The notes under the pieces: model-generated | What the model was told of the DNA's origin: nothing | What the model saw: the letters and a program-made list of their open reading frames with translations, nothing else | Databases searched by the model: none | Translations under genes and position numbers: made by a program | Assembly (NCBI RefSeq): GCF_001282785.1 | Contig: NZ_CVUA01000001.1 | Location: 1,860,001-1,924,000, forward strand | DNA length: 64,000 nt | Reading direction: 5' to 3' | From: Halolamina sediminis | Lineage (GTDB): Archaea; Halobacteriota; Halobacteria; Halobacteriales; Haloferacaceae | Shown here: positions 1 through 9,188 of the stretch, in pieces | Layout of the letters: every line of letters begins with the position of its first letter | How positions within the stretch are numbered: position 1 is the first letter of the stretch

Positions 1-1011
1 CTCCGCGGCCAGTAGCGTCTCCGTCCCGCCCGTCCTGAGGTCGTGGGCCAGCAGGTCCGACCGGCTGTCGGAGGTGGTGTGGTTCACGAGCACGCGGTCG
101 CCGTCGAGGGCCGGGGCACGGGCGCCGGAGAACGCGGCGACGCCCTCGGGTACGTCGAGTTCGCGGCTCTCGCCGCTCTCGATGTCGTACACCAGCGGCA
201 CGACCGCAGCATCGCGGGTCCGGAGCGCGAGGAACCGCTCGCCGTCGGGGAGGAACGCCACCGGGCTCTCCTCGGCGGTCAGATCGCCGAACCACGCCAC
301 GTCGTCGCTCTCCAGATCGTAGACGCCACAGCGACTGAAGTTCTCGGTGTTGTCCGAGACCAGCAGGCGGCCGCCGTCGGGACTCCAGTCGGCGAAGCTG
401 GCCTCGGCGCCGTCCTCGCCGATGTGGAGGTTCCGCGGGTCGGAGCCGTCGGCGGCGGCGACGTACACGTCCTGATTGTTGTAGTCGTCGGACTCGTTGG
501 TCGTGTACGCCAGCCGATCGACGTCGGGCGAGAAACCGCCGCTGCCGGCCGCACGGTCGTAGTCGGTCAGCTTCGACACCTCACCCGAGGGGAGGTCGTA
601 CGCGAAGAGGTTCATCTGGCCGTCGCGGTTCGAGCCAAGCAGGAGCGTCTCGCCGTCGTCGGCCACCTCGACCAGCGCGGTCTGCCCGTCAAGCTCGGTG
701 AGCTGTTCGACCTCGCCCTCCCGCTCGCCGCGGACGCCGATCCGGTAGATGTCGTTCTGCTCGTTACCGCCCTCGTCGTCGTGAAAGTACACCCAGTCGC
801 CGTCGGCGCTCCAGTCGACGTGCCAGCGGGCGTTGCGGGGCACTTCGCCGTCGCTGATCTGTCGGCGCTCGCCGGTCTCCACGTCGAGGACGTGGAGTTC
901 GTTCCGGCCGGTGACGTCGTAGTAGAGGGCGACGCGGTCGCCGTCGGGGGACGCGACGGCGTGCTGGAAGCTCGGAAGGCTCGCGAGGCGTTCGAGGAAG
1001 TCGTCTGCCAT
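1..1011 (-). CDS. S9/TolB-like beta-propeller protein, 3' end beyond window
   Basis: The reading frame starts MADDFLERLASLPSFQHAV at 1011 and runs off the left edge, so only the first 337 residues are visible. They consist of repeated WSPDG/YDLESGE-type blades (for example DGDRVALYYD, WSADGDWVYF, DWSPDGGRLL), the signature of the TolB/prolyl-oligopeptidase beta-propeller. In haloarchaea such a propeller is usually followed by an alpha/beta-hydrolase peptidase domain of family S9. That catalytic part would lie outside the window, so peptidase activity is an inference. There is no signal peptide, so the protein is probably cytoplasmic. A stand-alone TolB-like propeller is the alternative. Confidence 0.8.
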   Translation of the reverse strand, partial: MADDFLERLASLPSFQHAVASPDGDRVALYYDVTGRNELHVLDVETGERRQISDGEVPRNARWHVDWSADGDWVYFHDDEGGNEQNDIYRIGVRGEREGEVEQLTELDGQTALVEVADDGETLLLGSNRDGQMNLFAYDLPSGEVSKLTDYDRAAGSGGFSPDVDRLAYTTNESDDYNNQDVYVAAADGSDPRNLHIGEDGAEASFADWSPDGGRLLVSDNTENFSRCGVYDLESDDVAWFGDLTAEESPVAFLPDGERFLALRTRDAAVVPLVYDIESGESRELDVPEGVAAFSGARAPALDGDRVLVNHTTSDSRSDLLAHDLRTGGTETLLAAE

Positions 1012-1071
1012 AGCCACACTCTCTCACCCCGGGGGTAAAGTGTTGACTGAACAGTCAGTATGGGCCGGCTT

Positions 1072-3444
1072 TCAGCGGTGCTGGTCCCAGAAGCGCTCGA
1101 CGCCGAAATCCAGCATATCCGGCGAAACGGGCTGGAACTCCTCTCGCTCCCGTTCGGGCAGGTACTCCCGGACCGAGTTCCAGGATGCCCGCGCATAGCG
1201 GGCGTCGACGAGCGCACGGATGCCGACTTCCTCGGGGCCGCGGATCACGCGGCCGATGGCCTGCCGGGCTTTGCGGACCGCCGGGACCGTCAACGCAGTT
1301 TCGAACCCATCTCCAAACTCGCGGTCGTAGGCGGTCCGAACCGCCCGCGTGCGCGGCGAGGCGGTGTTGATGATCGGCACACCGCAGACGACCGCCGCCG
1401 CGAGTCGGTCGCCCTGATAGTCGACGCCCTCGGTCAGCGTCCCGCGGATGCTCGTCACCAGGGCTTTCGGCTCGCCCTGGAAGAACTCGGCTTTCAGTTC
1501 CTCGGTCACTTCGTCCGTCGAGGAACTGTCGAGCAGCACGGGCTTCTCGAGGCGGTCCTCGAGTTCGGCGGCCATCCACTCGGCTTCGCCGTAGCTGGGC
1601 ATTCCCACGAGCACGTTCCCCGGCGAGCGCGCGACGGTGGCAGCGGCGTCGACGTGCATCCGACGGCACTCGGTCCCCTCGCCCGGTTCACCCCGGTTCC
1701 CGTACGTGAACTTCGGTGCGTCGACGGCGAAGGAGGCGCGGTTCCCCTCGGGGAACCCCAGCCCGTAGCTCCGAGTCGTGACCGGCCGCCCCTCCGATTC
1801 GAGGTGGTTCAACCCCGTCACCTCCCGGAACACGTCGAGCGGCTCGAGCGTCGCGCTCATCAGGACGCCGCCGCCGAACTCCGCGAGTTGGTCGCCGATC
1901 GCGCGACTGGGGACGCAGTTGTGCAGGGAGAGCCGCGCGTTGTACGCCCGGCGCCAGGAGTCCGGCCGCTCCGTCTCGTCCCATGTCCGCGAGAGTTCGA
2001 CCTCGCGGAAGAACGACTCGTGATCCTCGCGGTACCACGCGTTCAGCACTCGACCGACCGCCGTGACCGCCCGCGAGGCGTCCTCCTCTTCGACCTCGTT
2101 CAGGATCCGGGCGACGACGGCGCCGACGACTGCCGCCCGCGACCAGACCGCCTCGCCGAACCCCTCACGCTCCGCCCACTCGGTGATTTCGTCGGGCTGA
2201 GGCGTCTCTGGGTCCCGCAGCGGCAGTTCGTGGTCCTCCAGTTCGGTCAACTCCGCGCGCCAGCCCGGGCGCTCGCGGTTGAGGTGGGCTTTTACCCGCC
2301 GATCCAGCTCCTCGCGCAACGATTCGCAGAAATCCCGCAAATTGCGAAGTTCGTCCAGTTTCACGTCGCTCTCCTGCAGCTCCCCGCGGACGAGGTCGGC
2401 GTCGTCGTTCCCCGTCGAAGGCGTCGCCTCGTCGGCGAACTCGACTGCTTGGAGAATCCGCGTCAGTTCCGACACCGCGTCGCGCAGGGTCCGGTCGCCC
2501 ACGCCGTCGCTCACCAGATCCCGCACCCGTGGTTCGAGCATGTGCGCCTCGTCACAGACGACGAACGTCGAGTCGTCGACGAGCGCGCCGGTGAACTGCC
2601 CCGACGTGGTTGGGTCGAACGCGTGGTAGTAGTTCCCGATCACGACCTCGACGTGGCCGAGGACCGCCCCCATCACCGAGTGCGGGCAGCTCCCGTGGCT
2701 CGCCGCGAGGCCGACCAGCTCCTCGGTGTCGATCAGCCCGCGGTCGGTGAAGTCGAACGGCACCGCCTCCGCGGGATCGCCGTCCTCCGGGAGGTCGGCG
2801 AGGTACTGCGCGTAGAACGGGCAGTACTCCGTGCTCCCCGTGCCGGTGCCGTACTCCTCGGTGTCCGGGCGGTACGGCGTCGGTTCCCCCGCGGTTTCGA
2901 GATAGTCGGCGCCGGCGCTGCCCGAGTCAGCGATTCCGACCTGCTGGCTACGGGCCTGACTCGCGAGCGCGTCGGCAGTCGTCGGTCCGCCGTCGCTGGT
3001 GAGGTTCCGAGTGCGCTCGCGCAGCCCCTCACAGCGGTCGTACACGTTCTCGTCGTCGACGCCGCCGCGGTTCTCGCGGGCGTACGGGCACACGTCGGCC
3101 TTCCCGACGAGCGTCAGCCCCGAGACGGGGTCGTACGCCTCGGGGAGGTTCTCGTTGATCGTCCCGAGATCCGCCTCGAACTGGCGCAGCTGCTGCTTGA
3201 CGCTTGTGAGGACCAGCACGCGCTCGAAGTCGGAGTCCGGATCCCGCACTCGGTCCAGCCCCGCAGAAAGCGCGAGCATCGTCTTTCCCGTTCCACAGGC
3301 GCCCTCGAGCGCGAGGAAGCCGCCGTCGTCCGCTGCGTCGAGGGCCGCCTCGATCCCGTCACGCTGCTCGGGGTACGGTTCCGGGTGGCCGAACAGGTCG
3401 CGCCAACTCACTACCGGAGACTGGGCGGCGGCCAGTTTAGGCAT
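1072..3444 (-). CDS. XPD/Rad3-family Fe-S DNA helicase
   Basis: This is a superfamily 2 ATP-dependent DNA helicase of 790 residues. Walker A is EGACGTGKT (residues about 47-55), the DEAH box lies at about 299-302 (VCDEAH), and the C-terminal helicase half ends with the motif VI-like AIGRVIRGPEEVG. Four cysteines between motifs I and II (about C119, C138, C208 in EYCPFY and C253 in GSCPH) match the 4Fe-4S insertion of XPD/DinG-type helicases. I chose the ATG at 3444 (MPKLAAAQSPVVSW) over an upstream in-frame start at 3489, because the extra 15 residues look non-conserved. It is transcribed alone, divergently from the propeller gene at 3772. Family members unwind 5'-3' in repair; the exact role here is inferred. 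Confidence 0.88.
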   Translation of the reverse strand: MPKLAAAQSPVVSWRDLFGHPEPYPEQRDGIEAALDAADDGGFLALEGACGTGKTMLALSAGLDRVRDPDSDFERVLVLTSVKQQLRQFEADLGTINENLPEAYDPVSGLTLVGKADVCPYARENRGGVDDENVYDRCEGLRERTRNLTSDGGPTTADALASQARSQQVGIADSGSAGADYLETAGEPTPYRPDTEEYGTGTGSTEYCPFYAQYLADLPEDGDPAEAVPFDFTDRGLIDTEELVGLAASHGSCPHSVMGAVLGHVEVVIGNYYHAFDPTTSGQFTGALVDDSTFVVCDEAHMLEPRVRDLVSDGVGDRTLRDAVSELTRILQAVEFADEATPSTGNDDADLVRGELQESDVKLDELRNLRDFCESLREELDRRVKAHLNRERPGWRAELTELEDHELPLRDPETPQPDEITEWAEREGFGEAVWSRAAVVGAVVARILNEVEEEDASRAVTAVGRVLNAWYREDHESFFREVELSRTWDETERPDSWRRAYNARLSLHNCVPSRAIGDQLAEFGGGVLMSATLEPLDVFREVTGLNHLESEGRPVTTRSYGLGFPEGNRASFAVDAPKFTYGNRGEPGEGTECRRMHVDAAATVARSPGNVLVGMPSYGEAEWMAAELEDRLEKPVLLDSSSTDEVTEELKAEFFQGEPKALVTSIRGTLTEGVDYQGDRLAAAVVCGVPIINTASPRTRAVRTAYDREFGDGFETALTVPAVRKARQAIGRVIRGPEEVGIRALVDARYARASWNSVREYLPEREREEFQPVSPDMLDFGVERFWDQHR

Positions 3445-3694
3445 GTCGAACGTGGCCGCGTTCCCGCCCTTGAACGCTCGGCCGACCACTCAAGTACGAT
3501 GACGGGACCACCCACCCCGTGACCTGAGACGGCCGGGTGGGAGACGAGGCGGGAGCGCGAGAGATCCCACCCCGATGCAGTCTCGCCTGTCAGCCAACCT
3601 CCAACCCCGTCGCAGGTGCGGGACGACGAGGAGCCTCGCTAGGTGTCCGTGAGTGGGTAACGTTTACTACAGCTCACGTAAACGTACCGTCCGA
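3445..3694. other. Intergenic region between helicase and propeller gene
   Basis: This non-coding stretch separates two divergent genes. It holds an interrupted inverted repeat of CCCACCC and GGGTGGG near 3509-3542, just outside the helicase start, and the promoter dyad listed separately at 3660-3685. I see no RNA gene or further protein gene here. Confidence 0.5.
3660..3685 (+). promoter_or_regulatory. Inverted repeat overlapping putative TATA box
   Basis: ACGTTTAC (3660-3667) and GTAAACGT (3678-3685) form a perfect 8-bp inverted repeat with a 10-base spacer. The left arm overlaps a TATA-like stretch centred about 30 bases upstream of the ATG at 3695, where a leaderless haloarchaeal transcript would start. 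A dimeric repressor bound here would cover the promoter. Function is inferred from position and symmetry only. Confidence 0.4.
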
Positions 3695-3775
3695 ATGCTA
3701 TCTCCTTCGGCTCACACGAAACTATCGTCCGGGCAGCACGGCGGCGTCCCCGTCGTTGGAGGTCGGTCAGGGTGA
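3695..3775 (+). CDS. Possible 26-residue leader ORF overlapping next start (GTGA)
   Basis: An ATG lies about 30 bases downstream of the TATA-like box. The frame runs 26 codons and ends with a TGA that overlaps the GTG start of the propeller gene at 3772, in the same GTGA arrangement used inside the neighbouring operon. It may be a leader peptide coupling translation to the downstream gene, or a relic of a longer N-terminus broken by a frameshift. The peptide resembles nothing I know, and it may not be translated. Confidence 0.3.
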   Translation: MLSPSAHTKLSSGQHGGVPVVGGRSG

Positions 3776-6465
3776 CCGACGACGAGTCCGACCAGTCCGA
3801 ATCACCGTCGTACACGCGGATCGACAGTTTTCGTGCGGGCTCCGTGCAGGCAGCAGCCGGCGGGGAAACCGGTCTCGTCGTCGCCGACGACGAGGGGACC
3901 GCCGTGCTGATCGGCGCCGGCACGCGACGGACGCTCGTCGACGATGCGACCGGGGCCGACGTCGCGATGGCCGACCACGCCTACCTCCTCACTGCCGACG
4001 GACTGGAAGCGTTCGACGCCGACGGGGAGCGAGTGTGGACCGTCGACGTCGACGGCGAAAGCGTGGAGGCCGATCCGGCGGCTGGCGACGTGTACGTCGC
4101 GACGGGCGAAGGGACGTTCGTCCGGTTCGACGCCGAGAGCGGTGCGGAGCTGGGGCGGTTCGACCAGTCTCGTCCCGACCTGGCCGAGACGCCGGCGATC
4201 GCGGCCGCCGATAGCCAGGTCGCGGTCGCACTCTGGACGTTCTTGACCGTCTTCTCCGCGGCGGGGGAGGAGCTCACCGCCATCACGCTCGACGGCGCGG
4301 CAGTCGACGTCGGCTTTCTGGACGGCACTGTCGTCGTCTCGCTGAAGGACGGCCAGCTGATCGCCTACGACGAAGGAGCCAAACGGTGGGAGAGCGATCG
4401 AGGGTTCACGTGGCTGGCCGACGGCGCGGAGACGGCGCTGCTGGGGTACGCCGGGAACCAGGCCTGCCTCGTCGACAGGGACGGCGGCGTTACCGAACTT
4501 CGTGACGTTCGCGGCGAGCCGATCGCCGCCACGTCGGACACGTCGCTGCTGGCGACCCACCACAACGGCACGGTGACCGTCTACGGTGCAGTCGACGCCG
4601 GGGCGGAGAGTATCTCCGTGTCGATAGACGACGACGCCATCACGCCGTCGAACTCAGTCGTCGAAGTCGCGTTCGAGAACGACGGCGGGGGGCCGGCCGA
4701 GACGACGGCGTCGGTCGACGTCGACGGCGCGACTCCGTCGACGCCGACGCTCTCGGCGACGATCCCGCCCGGCGGCCGCGTCGACGAGCGCGTGTCGCTC
4801 CGGGACATCGACGAGGACAGAGAGTCGGTCACGGTGACGGTCGTGGCCGACGGCCAGGAGTCGACGGTGACGGTGCCGATCGAGACCGAACAGCGCGACA
4901 TCGCCGTCTCAGTCGATCCTCTCGGCGTCGACCACGGCGAGGCGACGGTCGAGGTGACCGTCGCCAACGAGGGAAGTGTCCCCCTCACGGACGTGGTCGC
5001 GAGCGAGCGAGAGATCGGAACGGTTCGACCCGGGGCGGAGCACACCTTCCGGATCGAGGGCGAACTCCCGACCTCGCCGGTTAGCGTCCGGACCGCGGAG
5101 CTCTCACCGTCGACGTTCGGAACCGAACTCCCGCCGACGCCGACGGATATCGGCCTCGACGTCGACGAAAACGGGCTGCTCGTCGTCTCCCTCGAGAACG
5201 ACACTCCCGCCCCGGTGCTTGACGAGCTCACCCTCGAGAACGCCCACACCGTCGACGGGGAGCTGTCCTTCGAGATCGAGATCCCCGAACGCGGCCAGTA
5301 CCGCCTCTCGGTTCCCGTGCTGGAGGCGGGAGAACGGTCCGTCGCCGTGGACACGGCCGCGGGTCGCGTCTCCCGGCAGCTCTCGCTCGATCGGACGCCC
5401 GGGTTCGAGCAATCCCGAGCCGAGCCCCGGACCGTCTCGGCCGGCTCCAGCGCGGACCGGCTCGACGACGGCGAGCCGAGCGACCAGGGGACGGCCTCAG
5501 TGGATCGGAGCTTCTCGACGGAGACGCCCACCCGCGGTGAGCGGTTCGTTGAGCGGCTCTCAGTGGGGAACGACGGCGAGGAAAGCGTCCAGTTCGAGCT
5601 CGTTGCCGACGACGGCGACTACCGGATCCCGGTCACCGTCGACGCCGGGAGCGAAGCCGTCGGACGGCGCGATCACGCCGCGTTCGGCGACGAGATCACG
5701 GTGCCGGCAGTGCGCCTCGAAAGCGACGACGGCGAGGCGTTCGCCCCGGCACGCTCGCTGCCGGTCGAAGCCGGGGCGATCGAACCACGGATCACGTGGG
5801 CCGCGACCGACGACGGCTGCGAGCTCTGGTACGAGTTCACGAGCGACGACACCGCGTGTGAGCTGTCGGCGGTGTCGTTCCCGGGCGGGCCGAGCGTCCC
5901 CCTCGACCTCGAACTCGGGGCGAACGAGACCGGAACCGGGACCGTCACCGTCGACTGGCGGCCCGACAGCGAGGTGGTCCGTGCGACCGTCACGGGACGG
6001 GGCCGGGAGGTCGAGACGCTCGTTCCCAACGAGTCGCTAGTCGATCGAACGACCAGCCGACTCGACGATCTGGCGGTCGACGCCGACGCCGAGTGGGGGA
6101 ACGCCGACCAGCCCAACTCGAACGTCTACCTCCGGTTCGAGAACGAGGGCGACGAGCCGATCCGTGACCTACGCTTCGAGGCGGAGGGCCCGGACCTCGA
6201 CGAGTGGACGGTGCCGAAACACGTCGACGAGATCGCACCGGGCGACGGCCCGACCGAGTATCCGATCCACCTCGTTTCGGTCGGTCCGAACACTACGGGC
6301 GAAGTCGAGGTCGAGGTGACGGCCGAGGGCGGCGCCGAACGGCTGTTCACCGTGCGCGTCTCGGCCGACGAGAACGCCGAGGTGCCGCCCGGCGCGATCA
6401 GCGTCCAGGACAGCAGCCCGTCGTCGGTCCGGTTCCCCGACAGCGTCTCCGGGCCGTACCGCTAA
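3772..6465 (+). CDS. Cytosolic beta-propeller plus Ig-like repeat protein, tubulin locus
   Basis: The first ~270 of 897 residues form a PQQ/WD-type propeller with blades such as LTADGLEAFDADGERVW and VYVATGEGTFVRFDAE. The rest is a string of acidic beta-sandwich (CARDB/Ig-like) repeats, for example VEVTVANEGSVPLTDV, AELSPSTFG and VYLRFENEGDEPIRDL. No signal peptide or membrane segment is visible, so it should be cytoplasmic. That is unusual for CARDB-type repeats, which normally occur outside the cell. Translation probably starts at a GTG coupled to a short upstream ORF. It converges on the last gene of the tubulin operon, with the stop codons overlapping by four bases. A scaffold or adaptor role is suggested by domain type only. 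Confidence 0.75.
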   Translation: MTDDESDQSESPSYTRIDSFRAGSVQAAAGGETGLVVADDEGTAVLIGAGTRRTLVDDATGADVAMADHAYLLTADGLEAFDADGERVWTVDVDGESVEADPAAGDVYVATGEGTFVRFDAESGAELGRFDQSRPDLAETPAIAAADSQVAVALWTFLTVFSAAGEELTAITLDGAAVDVGFLDGTVVVSLKDGQLIAYDEGAKRWESDRGFTWLADGAETALLGYAGNQACLVDRDGGVTELRDVRGEPIAATSDTSLLATHHNGTVTVYGAVDAGAESISVSIDDDAITPSNSVVEVAFENDGGGPAETTASVDVDGATPSTPTLSATIPPGGRVDERVSLRDIDEDRESVTVTVVADGQESTVTVPIETEQRDIAVSVDPLGVDHGEATVEVTVANEGSVPLTDVVASEREIGTVRPGAEHTFRIEGELPTSPVSVRTAELSPSTFGTELPPTPTDIGLDVDENGLLVVSLENDTPAPVLDELTLENAHTVDGELSFEIEIPERGQYRLSVPVLEAGERSVAVDTAAGRVSRQLSLDRTPGFEQSRAEPRTVSAGSSADRLDDGEPSDQGTASVDRSFSTETPTRGERFVERLSVGNDGEESVQFELVADDGDYRIPVTVDAGSEAVGRRDHAAFGDEITVPAVRLESDDGEAFAPARSLPVEAGAIEPRITWAATDDGCELWYEFTSDDTACELSAVSFPGGPSVPLDLELGANETGTGTVTVDWRPDSEVVRATVTGRGREVETLVPNESLVDRTTSRLDDLAVDADAEWGNADQPNSNVYLRFENEGDEPIRDLRFEAEGPDLDEWTVPKHVDEIAPGDGPTEYPIHLVSVGPNTTGEVEVEVTAEGGAERLFTVRVSADENAEVPPGAISVQDSSPSSVRFPDSVSGPYR

Positions 6466-9188
6466 CCGCCGTCGAGCAGGAAGTCGCCCGAGGCGGAGGC
6501 GGTCACGTCCCGGTAGTAGGCATAGAGGTTGAGTCCCGTCCTGCCCAGCAGCGCGAGGACCCCGAGCCCGTACACGCCGGTCGCGCCGTAGAGCCCGTAC
6601 TGGCTCACCTGGAGCCGCTGACCGACCGTGTTCGCCCGCTGTCGGGTCGCGTCGCGCTCCTCGGTGGCCCCGGCGCGCTCGTACAGGTCGACCGCAGTGT
6701 CGTACCGGTCCGAGATCAGGCCCGTGGTCGTCCCGACCTCGTCGAGCCGTGCTGGATTCAACACGAGCGGGTAGTCGACCAACACGATCGTCGCGTTGGC
6801 GGCGTACCCCTCGTACGCCGCCGCTCCCGCGGTCCGGTTCGCCGCCGCGGCCTCGACGGTCCGGAGATACTCTTGGGAGGCGCGCTTGTAGGCTTCCTCA
6901 CGCTCCGTGGCGGTCTCCTGGTCGCCCGTATACTCGCTCAGGCGCATCAACGCGCGGTAGGCCTGTGCGTTCCGGTAGATCGAGCTGTTCTCCTCCAGCA
7001 TCTCCCGGTAGTGCGTCTGTTGAATCGACGCCGTCTCGTCGAACGCGGTCTCGGCGGCGGCGACCGACTCGTCCCCAGTGTTCCGGAGCTCGTTCTGCTC
7101 GATCCCGCCGACGTACTGTCGCATCTGGTCACGGGCGGCCGCAGCGCGGGCGAGCGAGCGCTGTGCGGCCGAGTAGTTTCCGCTGTCCTGTGCGGCGCGT
7201 GCCTGTTCGAGCGAGTCGACGAACAGCAGCGTCGCCCGACCGGCCGCGAGCGCACGGGAGAGCACGGAGTTCGAGAGATCGCTGTCGCCGCGCAGTCGCT
7301 CTTCGAGGTCGAGCAGCATCGTGTTCATCGGCCCCGTCGTCGCCGCTTGCCAGTCGCCGCCGCCGGCCCGCTCCTCCAGCGGGTTCGTGATCTGGTCGAA
7401 GCTGTACGGTCTCGCTCGCGCCGTTACGGTGATGTTCCGGGCCTCGACGTTCTCACCGGAGATCCTGAACGTCCACCGGTACTGCTCGTACAGTTCGGCC
7501 TCCGTGTCGAACTGGACGGCGACGATGAACGGGGAGGAGTCGCCGGACTCGATCCGGCTCGGGGGCCGCTCGACGACCGTCAGCCACCGGTCGGGCCCGG
7601 ACACTTTCGTGATCTCCAGCCCCTCGATCGCCTCGTAGCCGAGCCGCTCCTGGACGTCGATCGTCCGTGTCTGGTTCGCGGTGATCGTGAGCTCCCCGTA
7701 GGAGACCTCCGTCTGGGCCGCGAGCTCCGGCTCCTGCGTGATCGTCACGGTCTCGACGACCGTCATCCTCCCCGCGGACTCGGTGTCGACGGTGACCGCG
7801 ACGTCGTACGTCCCCTCTGGCGTGTCCGGATCGGCGGAGATGTCGAGGACCGCCTCGCCGGTCGAGAGTCCCTCGATCGTCGCCGGCGCCTCGTCGATCG
7901 ACGCCGAGATGTACTCCTCGCCGGAGCGCATCGACGCCGAAGTGCTGACGACGTTCATCTCCAAGTCGCCGGAGTTCCTGATGTCGACCTCGGTCGTCGT
8001 GTCGAACGACGTCACCGACGACCGCGGCTCGTCGAACTCGAGTTGGGTCTCCGCGAAGCTGACGTCCTCGAGGATCGCCGGATAGATCGACCGCGCGGAG
8101 ACCGTGACGACGGTGCTCGGCGCGTCCCGATCGTCGGGCGTGAGCTCCACGTCCCAGCTGAGATCCTCGTGCTGTCCGACGTTCTCGTCGACCGACACCG
8201 ACGCGGTCGCCGTGGCGCTCCCGCCGGGCTCCGTCGAGAGGTATCGCGTCCCGCTGATCGAGAGGCTGGCCGATTGCTCGCTCCCGATCGTCGTGGCGGA
8301 GAGCCCGTCGATACCCTCGTAGCCGCCGGCTTCCTCGATCGTGAACTCGACCTCGCGGTCGGTGCCGTTGAGCACGTCGCCGACCTCGATCTCCCCGCCG
8401 GACACCGACGCGATCGGCGGCCGCCTGACTTCGATCGGCACCGATACCTCCTCGGTGTTGCCGAGGTTGTCGGTCAACGTCATCTGGAAGCTGTACTGGC
8501 CGGGCTCGATCGAGTCGCCACCGGTCACCGTCACGTCGACGACACCGGACGAGCCGCCGTCGATCGTTCCGGGGAGGTCGGCCTCCGCCGACAGCCCGCT
8601 GGGGAGCCCGGAGAACGACACGTCAGACAGCACCATCGCCCCTTGGCCGTCGTTCGGGATCTGAACGTCGAAGGAAGTCGACTCGCTCTGTGCGTTCGGA
8701 TCCTGGTAGACGAGTTCCTGAGTCGACGGTGAGACGTAGCCGAATTGGGGGTAGAGCTTGTCGACGGAGAGTTCGAGCGGTTCGGACGCGACCGTCCCGC
8801 CGTTCTGGTTCTGGACGGTGGCGGTCCCGCCGTAGCTCCCCTGGTCGACCGACCCCATCACGCTGACGTCGTACGTCACTTCGTAGCTGCCGCCGGCGAC
8901 CACGTCCCAGCTCGTCGCCATCCCCGAGCCGGAGCCGTCAGTCCGCTCCCAGGAGGCGAACTGGAACGTGACGTCCCCGTTTGCCCGGGTGATCTGTTCG
9001 GTCGCGTCGACGGTCGCGTTCGCGTCGGCGGTGAACGTAAAGGAGAGCTGGTCGGTCTCGCTCTCGTCGGGCAGCGCCGCGTCGACCTCGACCGACGTGA
9101 ACGCGCCTGCCGCCGGCACGGCCGCGCCCACGACGAGCACGAGACAGGCGAGGAGGGTGAGGCTCCGAACTCCGGTCGATCGCTTCAC
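6462..9188 (-). CDS. Secreted, C-terminally anchored Ig-like/helical protein, tubulin operon gene 8
   Basis: A 908-residue protein with a Sec-type signal peptide (MKRSTGVRSLTLLACLVLVV, cleavage near AAGA-FT). About 580 residues of NEW1/CARDB-like beta-sandwich repeats follow (VEVTVTGGDSIEPGQYSF, VDIRNSGDLEMNVVSTSA), then a long Ala/Glu/Arg-rich helical region (about 590-855). One membrane helix near 865-888 leaves a short cytoplasmic tail. Most of the protein is therefore extracytoplasmic. It is the last gene of the operon, and its ATG overlaps the stop of the preceding gene as ATGA. I recognise no enzyme motif. It could be a ligand sensor or an S-layer/wall-contact protein transmitting to cytoplasmic partners; that is inference. 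Confidence 0.75.
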   Translation of the reverse strand: MKRSTGVRSLTLLACLVLVVGAAVPAAGAFTSVEVDAALPDESETDQLSFTFTADANATVDATEQITRANGDVTFQFASWERTDGSGSGMATSWDVVAGGSYEVTYDVSVMGSVDQGSYGGTATVQNQNGGTVASEPLELSVDKLYPQFGYVSPSTQELVYQDPNAQSESTSFDVQIPNDGQGAMVLSDVSFSGLPSGLSAEADLPGTIDGGSSGVVDVTVTGGDSIEPGQYSFQMTLTDNLGNTEEVSVPIEVRRPPIASVSGGEIEVGDVLNGTDREVEFTIEEAGGYEGIDGLSATTIGSEQSASLSISGTRYLSTEPGGSATATASVSVDENVGQHEDLSWDVELTPDDRDAPSTVVTVSARSIYPAILEDVSFAETQLEFDEPRSSVTSFDTTTEVDIRNSGDLEMNVVSTSASMRSGEEYISASIDEAPATIEGLSTGEAVLDISADPDTPEGTYDVAVTVDTESAGRMTVVETVTITQEPELAAQTEVSYGELTITANQTRTIDVQERLGYEAIEGLEITKVSGPDRWLTVVERPPSRIESGDSSPFIVAVQFDTEAELYEQYRWTFRISGENVEARNITVTARARPYSFDQITNPLEERAGGGDWQAATTGPMNTMLLDLEERLRGDSDLSNSVLSRALAAGRATLLFVDSLEQARAAQDSGNYSAAQRSLARAAAARDQMRQYVGGIEQNELRNTGDESVAAAETAFDETASIQQTHYREMLEENSSIYRNAQAYRALMRLSEYTGDQETATEREEAYKRASQEYLRTVEAAAANRTAGAAAYEGYAANATIVLVDYPLVLNPARLDEVGTTTGLISDRYDTAVDLYERAGATEERDATRQRANTVGQRLQVSQYGLYGATGVYGLGVLALLGRTGLNLYAYYRDVTASASGDFLLDGG

